The position numbers and the translations under genes were made by a program. A model generated the notes under the pieces. That model did not search any database. It worked only from the letters and a program-made list of their open reading frames with translations, and was not told the origin of the DNA. Below, piece by piece: positions 5,514 through 8,743 of a stretch of 8,743 nucleotides of DNA. Source of the DNA: an uncultured Thermoplasmata archaeon (GTDB lineage Archaea > Thermoplasmatota > Thermoplasmata > Methanomassiliicoccales > Methanomethylophilaceae); assembly GCA_946545675.1 (NCBI GenBank), contig CAMNNR010000048.1:1-8743 (forward strand), written 5' to 3'. How positions within the stretch are numbered: the first letter of the stretch is position 1; every line of letters begins with the position of its first letter.

Positions 5514-6512
5514 TCAGTCCCTGTAATGTGCCAGCGCCCTGAGGTTATCACAGGGTGTACGCGGCGGGACCCCGCATTCAGGGGTTATGAGCGCATAACC
5601 GATGTCGGAATACTTCTTCGCGTTCGCAACGATGGCCTCGGGAGTTCCCTGGAGCATCAGGTCGATCGGAGGGATGCCTCCGAGCAACTGGACCTTGCCA
5701 CCTATCCTCTCGTAGATCCCTTCAGGATCGTAAGAGGTCTCCACGGATAATCCAGTAGCCCCGAGATCGGCCAGCGAATCGAGGACTTCGGAGGTCTCTC
5801 CGCAGGAATGGATGGTGGTGAATCCCTTTGCTGCCGCGATCATCTTCTTCACCGGTTCCCCGACGAAATCATCGAAGTTCTCAGGGGGAAGGATCTCAGA
5901 AGACGCTTCGGCTATGATCTGGACGTCGTCCGCGTTCTCGGACAGCACCTTGACGAACTCGACCGAGAGGGGGGTGATTGCATTGACCCAGGACATGCAT
6001 TTGTCAGGATCCATGAGCATCCCCATCAGGAAGTTGTCCACTCCGGTGAGCAGGTATGAGATCGTGAAAGGATCTATGCACCCTGCCACGGTGAAGACCT
6101 CCTCATGCTCCTTGTGGATCTTGGCGGCCGCATCCGCAATGAGTTTGCATCTGCCCCCGGAAACGAATTCCGCAGGGGACATGAATGCTGGCACATCTAT
6201 GATCTCATCAGAGAAGAAGGGAGAGCTCTCGACAGCGGGCTGGGTGCTCTTGTTTCCGGGCGAGACTTCCGCACCGAGACGGCCGCACTCCGCGGTGAGG
6301 TCGAACGGCACCTTGGCCATCGCGAAACCGAAGATCTCGTGGGGTTGCAGCGACAGCTTGACCATCTTATCAAGTTCGAAATTGGCATCAGGCCAGGAGA
6401 TACCACAGTCGTCCATCTGTGCGACTGTTCCGGTCTGAGTGAAAATTGCAGGTGGCGCCATTTCTCCGCGGCTGCCGTTCAGAGCGTTGATTATCTCGTC
6501 GCGGGTGTTCAT
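5514..6512 (-). CDS. Methylcobamide:coenzyme M methyltransferase, MtaA/MtbA family
   Basis: A 332-residue protein of the uroporphyrinogen decarboxylase-like methyltransferase family. Seen: the zinc-binding set H235-x-C237 (TTIHSCGE) and C313 (ITPECGVPP), matching MtaA of Methanosarcina in identity and nearly in numbering; an N-terminal segment PPAIFTQTGTV (20-30) typical of MtbA/MtaA; and QLLGGIPP (275-282). Known: these enzymes transfer the methyl group from a methylated corrinoid protein (MtaC, MtmC, MtbC or MttC) to coenzyme M in methylotrophic methanogenesis, with Zn activating the thiol. MtaA (methanol) and MtbA (methylamines) cannot be separated from sequence alone. No corrinoid protein or substrate methyltransferase gene is adjacent. 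The ATG at 6512 is about 27 nt from a TATA-like T-rich element with no ribosome site, suggesting a leaderless message. Confidence 0.88.
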   Translation of the reverse strand: MNTRDEIINALNGSRGEMAPPAIFTQTGTVAQMDDCGISWPDANFELDKMVKLSLQPHEIFGFAMAKVPFDLTAECGRLGAEVSPGNKSTQPAVESSPFFSDEIIDVPAFMSPAEFVSGGRCKLIADAAAKIHKEHEEVFTVAGCIDPFTISYLLTGVDNFLMGMLMDPDKCMSWVNAITPLSVEFVKVLSENADDVQIIAEASSEILPPENFDDFVGEPVKKMIAAAKGFTTIHSCGETSEVLDSLADLGATGLSVETSYDPEGIYERIGGKVQLLGGIPPIDLMLQGTPEAIVANAKKYSDIGYALITPECGVPPRTPCDNLRALAHYRD

Positions 6513-6535
6513 GGTTGCGCACCCACATATGAGAA

Positions 6536-6543
6536 TAAAAAAG
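6536..6543 (-). promoter_or_regulatory. Candidate TATA box of the methyltransferase gene
   Basis: Read on the minus strand, TTTTTATT is centred about 27-28 nt before the ATG at 6512. It overlaps the T6 tract that ends the upstream TPR gene's terminator hairpin, so one element may serve both purposes. Confidence 0.4.
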
Positions 6544-6562
6544 TTGGCGGGTTAGGCCCGCC
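6537..6562 (-). terminator. Hairpin plus T6 terminator of the TPR gene
   Basis: On the minus strand, 9 bases after the TPR stop codon, GGCGGG (6562-6557) and CCCGCC (6551-6546) form a perfect 6-bp G+C stem with a 5-base loop. It is followed by AAC and then TTTTTT (6542-6537). Oligo-T tracts direct termination in archaea, so an end of the TPR transcript here is well supported. Confidence 0.65.
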
Positions 6563-6571
6563 GTAATGAAT

Positions 6572-7114
6572 TTACAAAAGACTTTTCGCTTCTTCCTCGG
6601 ACATATCCAAAGCTTTGAGCATGTAATCAAGCGCCTTCTTGGCGTATTTGGCGCGTGCTTTGGGATCATCGAGAATCTCGCCGTAGGTACCGAGAACGTT
6701 GTTGTAATACTCGATAGCGAATTCCGAGTAGAGCGAAGGGGCCATGGATTCATCGATCTGGGCAGCCTCGTTGTATGCTTTCTCGGCTTCATCGTACTTT
6801 CCGACGGAAATACAGAAAAGGCCGTAGGACTGGTAGTACTGGGGGTTCATGTCGTCAAGTTCGATGGCCTTGGTGTAATCGGCCATAATCTCCTCGTCCT
6901 TGATCTTGGCACCGAACATCCCGGATGCGTAGTTAGCGCTCTCGGCCCTGCAGTACCATCCCTCGGCATCGTCAGGGTACTCTTCGGTGAACTTCTTGAA
7001 AGCGGTGTGGGCCTTCTTGAAGTCGCCCTGGTCCATCGCCTTCATGGCTGCGTCGTATTTTTTCTGTGCTGCCGCGTCCCTTACAGGTCCGGAAGCCTCC
7101 ATCTCTCCTGCCAT
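6572..7114 (-). CDS. Tetratricopeptide repeat (TPR) protein
   Basis: A 180-residue, helical, acidic protein without signal peptide or membrane segment. Seen: TPR-like units at about residues 17-50 (YDAAMKAMDQGDFKKAHTAF), 51-90 (with an insertion around 63-75), 91-124 (PQYYQSYGLFCISVGKYDEA) and a degenerate C-terminal one (about 125-170). TPR arrays hold partner proteins; no enzymatic motif is present and the partner is not known. The frame stays open for 15 more codons to 7159, but a clear TATATAAA sits at 7136-7143, 25-26 nt before the ATG at 7114. The longer start would lie upstream of the promoter, so 7114 is chosen and a leaderless message is likely. It diverges from gatC and ends at a hairpin/T6 terminator. 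Confidence 0.82.
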   Translation of the reverse strand: MAGEMEASGPVRDAAAQKKYDAAMKAMDQGDFKKAHTAFKKFTEEYPDDAEGWYCRAESANYASGMFGAKIKDEEIMADYTKAIELDDMNPQYYQSYGLFCISVGKYDEAEKAYNEAAQIDESMAPSLYSEFAIEYYNNVLGTYGEILDDPKARAKYAKKALDYMLKALDMSEEEAKSLL

Positions 7115-7135
7115 ACTACCACAATCGACTTTCCC

Positions 7136-7143
7136 TATATAAA
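7136..7143 (-). promoter_or_regulatory. TATA box of the TPR gene
   Basis: On the minus strand the sequence is TTTATATA, a close match to the archaeal consensus, centred 25-26 nt before the ATG at 7114. It fixes the start codon choice and predicts a leaderless message. Confidence 0.65.
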
Positions 7144-7172
7144 TGGAAAACCCATCCAAAACCTACCGCAGT

Positions 7173-7185
7173 CAGAGAGTCTCTG
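7173..7185. repeat. 13-bp palindrome in the TPR-gatC divergent promoter region
   Basis: CAGAGA-G-TCTCTG is an inverted repeat with 6-bp perfect arms and a single central base. It lies upstream of both divergent TATA boxes (7136-7143 and 7196-7204), a position suited to a shared regulator. No factor is recognised. Confidence 0.35.
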
Positions 7186-7195
7186 CGCGGACACG

Positions 7196-7204
7196 TATAT
7201 ATAA
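7196..7204 (+). promoter_or_regulatory. TATA box of the gatC-gatA operon
   Basis: TATATATAA is centred about 37 nt before the gatC ATG, predicting a start near 7226 and a leader of about 11 nt. AGGT at 7226-7229, 7 nt before the ATG, could act as a weak ribosome site. The box is bracketed by CACG (7192-7195) and CGTG (7207-7210). Confidence 0.62.
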
Positions 7205-7236
7205 CGCGTGCGAATAATCGCTGATAGGTCTTCGAA

Positions 7237-7509
7237 ATGGACAGAGAGATTGTGGCGAGGGTGGCAAAGGCCTCGCATATCAAACTAACCGATGAGGAAC
7301 TGGAGAGGTACAGCAAGGACCTCGGAGACATCCTCGATTACTTTGCGATTCTGGACGAGGCACCCGACCACGAGGGCGCCGGAGTCAATCCCGTCGAGAT
7401 AGCAGACGTCCTCAGGGACGACGTCCCCGAGGAGAAGTTCGCCTCAGAGGATCTCCTCAGAGACATGAAGACCTACGACAACTACATCAGGGGGCCGAAG
7501 CTGGTATGA
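7237..7509 (+). CDS. gatC: Asp-tRNA(Asn)/Glu-tRNA(Gln) amidotransferase subunit C
   Basis: A 90-residue protein of typical GatC length. Seen: the N-terminal helical segment IVARVAKASHIKLTDEELER, then LGDILDYFAILDE (29-41), VNPVEIADVLRDDVPEE (50-66) and the ending YIRGPKLV, all in the order known for GatC. GatC wraps round GatA and GatB and stabilises the GatCAB complex, which amidates misacylated Asp-tRNA(Asn); archaea use GatDE for Glu-tRNA(Gln). Its TGA overlaps the gatA ATG in an ATGA junction, so the two are translated together. gatB is not in the window; only sequence beyond the right edge could show whether it follows. Confidence 0.93.
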   Translation: MDREIVARVAKASHIKLTDEELERYSKDLGDILDYFAILDEAPDHEGAGVNPVEIADVLRDDVPEEKFASEDLLRDMKTYDNYIRGPKLV

Positions 7510-8743
7510 GCGACGCGGATACGCTCTCCAAACTAGAGAGGATCAACGAGAAGTACCAGATGTTCAACGACTTCTGCAGGGACGGTGAACTGGGAGATGC
7601 CAAATTCCTCTTCTCGGCCAAGGACAACCTGACATCCTGCGAGTACGAGACCTGTGCAGGTTCCAGGATCCTCGAGGGCTACCGCCCCATCTTCGATGCA
7701 ACCTGCATCGCCAAGCTGAAGGCCGAAGGTGGCAAACTCATCGGAAAGGCGAACATGGACGAGTTCGGTTTCGGAACCTTCTCCACCAACTCCGGTTTCG
7801 GCATACCCAGGAACCCCTTCGACCTGTCCAGGTCCTGCGGCGGTTCTTCCGGAGGTTCGGCATGCGCGGCAGCGGTCATCGATGACCACGTATCGCTCGG
7901 AGTCTCCACCGGAGGATCGATCTGCTGTCCCGCCAGTTTCTGCGGCACCTACGGAATCGTGCCCAGCTACGGACGCGTTTCGAGGTACGGTCTCATCGAC
8001 TACGGAAACTCCCTCGATAAGATCGGACTCCTGACCATGGACCCCAAACAGATGACGAAGTACCTGCCGGTAATCGCAGGCAGAGACAAGGAAGACCCCA
8101 CCTCCTGCGTTCAGCCGGAACTCAAAATCACACACCGCAAGATGACTTCCGTGGCAGTACCCAAGGAGGCCGTGGAGGGCATCGCCAAGGACGTCCTGGA
8201 AGCGTTCGACAAGGCGCTGGAAGACCTCAGGAGCATGGGCATCGAGGTGGAATACGTCGACATGCCCGAACTCAAATACGCCATGCCCGCCTACTACATC
8301 CTCGCCACTTCCGAGGCATCCACCAACCTTGCAAGGTACGTCGGTATGAGATACGGCCACCAGGACGGGGACCTCACCCAGAAGTTCGACGATTACTTCA
8401 CATCATTCAGGACCCAGTACTTCGGTGACGAAGCCAAGAGGAGGATCCTCCTGGGAACCTACACCAGGATGGAGGGATTCAGGGACAGGTACTACGCCAA
8501 GGCCCTGCAGGTCAGGATGGTCGTCATCGACGCCTACAAGAAGGTCTTCGCCGACCACGACGCGGTCCTCACCCCCACCATGCCTTTCGTCTCCCCCAAG
8601 TTCGACGACATCTCGAGGATGACCCCTGTCGAATCCTACAAAGCGGACTTCCTCACAGTCCCCCCGAACCTCGCGGGAACCCCTCACCTCAACTGCCCCT
8701 GCGGATACAACGCGGACGGCATGCCCATCGGAATGCAGTTCGT
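7506..8743 (+). CDS. gatA: Asp-tRNA(Asn)/Glu-tRNA(Gln) amidotransferase subunit A (3' end beyond window)
   Basis: An amidase-signature protein of which about 412 residues are visible, continuing past the right edge. Seen: the Ser-cisSer-Lys triad K39 (FSAKDN), S114 (CGGSSGGSA) and S138 (STGGSIC), whose spacings of 75 and 24 residues equal those of characterised GatA (K79, S154, S178). NMDEFGFGTFSTNSGFG (83-99) and SYGRVSRYGLI (154-164) are also typical. GatA releases ammonia from glutamine for transfer through GatB to the tRNA-bound amino acid. Two oddities: the N-terminus is about 40 residues shorter than usual before the catalytic lysine, and the usual DTGGSIR reads STGGSIC here. The ATG overlaps the gatC stop (ATGA); an AGGGGG lies 11 bases upstream. 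Confidence 0.9.
   Translation, partial: MSDADTLSKLERINEKYQMFNDFCRDGELGDAKFLFSAKDNLTSCEYETCAGSRILEGYRPIFDATCIAKLKAEGGKLIGKANMDEFGFGTFSTNSGFGIPRNPFDLSRSCGGSSGGSACAAAVIDDHVSLGVSTGGSICCPASFCGTYGIVPSYGRVSRYGLIDYGNSLDKIGLLTMDPKQMTKYLPVIAGRDKEDPTSCVQPELKITHRKMTSVAVPKEAVEGIAKDVLEAFDKALEDLRSMGIEVEYVDMPELKYAMPAYYILATSEASTNLARYVGMRYGHQDGDLTQKFDDYFTSFRTQYFGDEAKRRILLGTYTRMEGFRDRYYAKALQVRMVVIDAYKKVFADHDAVLTPTMPFVSPKFDDISRMTPVESYKADFLTVPPNLAGTPHLNCPCGYNADGMPIGMQF

Noticed and set aside
7115..7159. Earlier ATG for the TPR protein at 7159
   Set aside because: It lies upstream of the strong TATA box at 7136-7143, so it would not be on the transcript.
7533..8360. Minus-strand open frame of 275 codons opposite gatA
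   Set aside because: It lies wholly antisense to a well-supported gatA with intact catalytic motifs; no ribosome site or recognisable domain.
1..8743. CRISPR array, insertion sequence, prophage or toxin-antitoxin module
   Set aside because: No regularly spaced repeats, terminal inverted repeats, transposase motifs or small paired toxin-like frames were seen; gene content is core-like throughout.
1..8743. Pyrrolysine-encoding in-frame TAG codon
   Set aside because: No recognised gene is interrupted by TAG or continues in frame past one; each protein ends at TGA or TAA at the expected family length.

Overview
The window looks like a chromosomal housekeeping segment of a methanogenic archaeon, most likely of the order Methanomassiliicoccales (Thermoplasmatota). 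The lineage is inferred. It rests on an archaeal GTP cyclohydrolase MptA, a MtaA/MtbA-type methylcobamide:coenzyme M methyltransferase, an archaeal-type initiator tRNA with an A1-U72 pair, a gatC-gatA pair, a probable archaeosine radical SAM gene, TATA boxes about 26 nt upstream of start codons, Shine-Dalgarno sequences of the GGTGAT type, and strong avoidance of TAG as stop codon (9 visible stops: 8 TGA, 1 TAA, 0 TAG). The last point would fit a pyrrolysine-using lineage.

Layout from left to right. (1) Positions 1-244 on the minus strand hold the first 81 codons of a radical SAM protein resembling the archaeosine synthase subunit RaSEA. It diverges from (2) a plus-strand pair: an FAD/NAD(P)H CoA-disulfide reductase/NADH oxidase family protein (342-1706), followed 6 nt later by an archaeal homologue of the human CDIN1 (C15orf41) TPD-motif nuclease-fold protein (1713-2489). 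(3) Convergent to these is mptA (3417-2512). (4) Divergent from mptA are rnhB (RNase HII, 3543-4187) and a coupled SCP2-fold lipid-carrier-like protein (4192-4524). (5) Next come the initiator tRNA-Met gene (4581-4658) and a nitrilase-superfamily amidohydrolase (4709-5512). (6) Two minus-strand genes follow, each with its own promoter: the methylcobamide:CoM methyltransferase (6512-5514) and, upstream of it, a TPR protein (7114-6572), separated by a hairpin plus T6 terminator. (7) Divergent from the TPR gene are gatC (7237-7509) and gatA (7506 to the window end, incomplete), which together with GatB amidate misacylated tRNA.

There is no single pathway island. The themes are translation and tRNA (initiator tRNA, GatCA, probable RaSEA), nucleic-acid maintenance (RNase HII, CDIN1-like protein), pterin or 7-deazaguanine precursor supply (MptA) and methylotrophic methanogenesis (MtbA/MtaA-type enzyme). 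I see no CRISPR array, insertion sequence, prophage or integration site, and no gene-free stretch longer than about 125 bases. I could not identify a clearly new multi-gene system. The observations most worth following are the CDIN1-like protein in a two-gene unit with a redox enzyme, the altered amidase-signature residues and short N-terminus of GatA, two non-canonical pairs in the initiator tRNA, and a terminator T-tract that appears to double as the next gene's TATA box.
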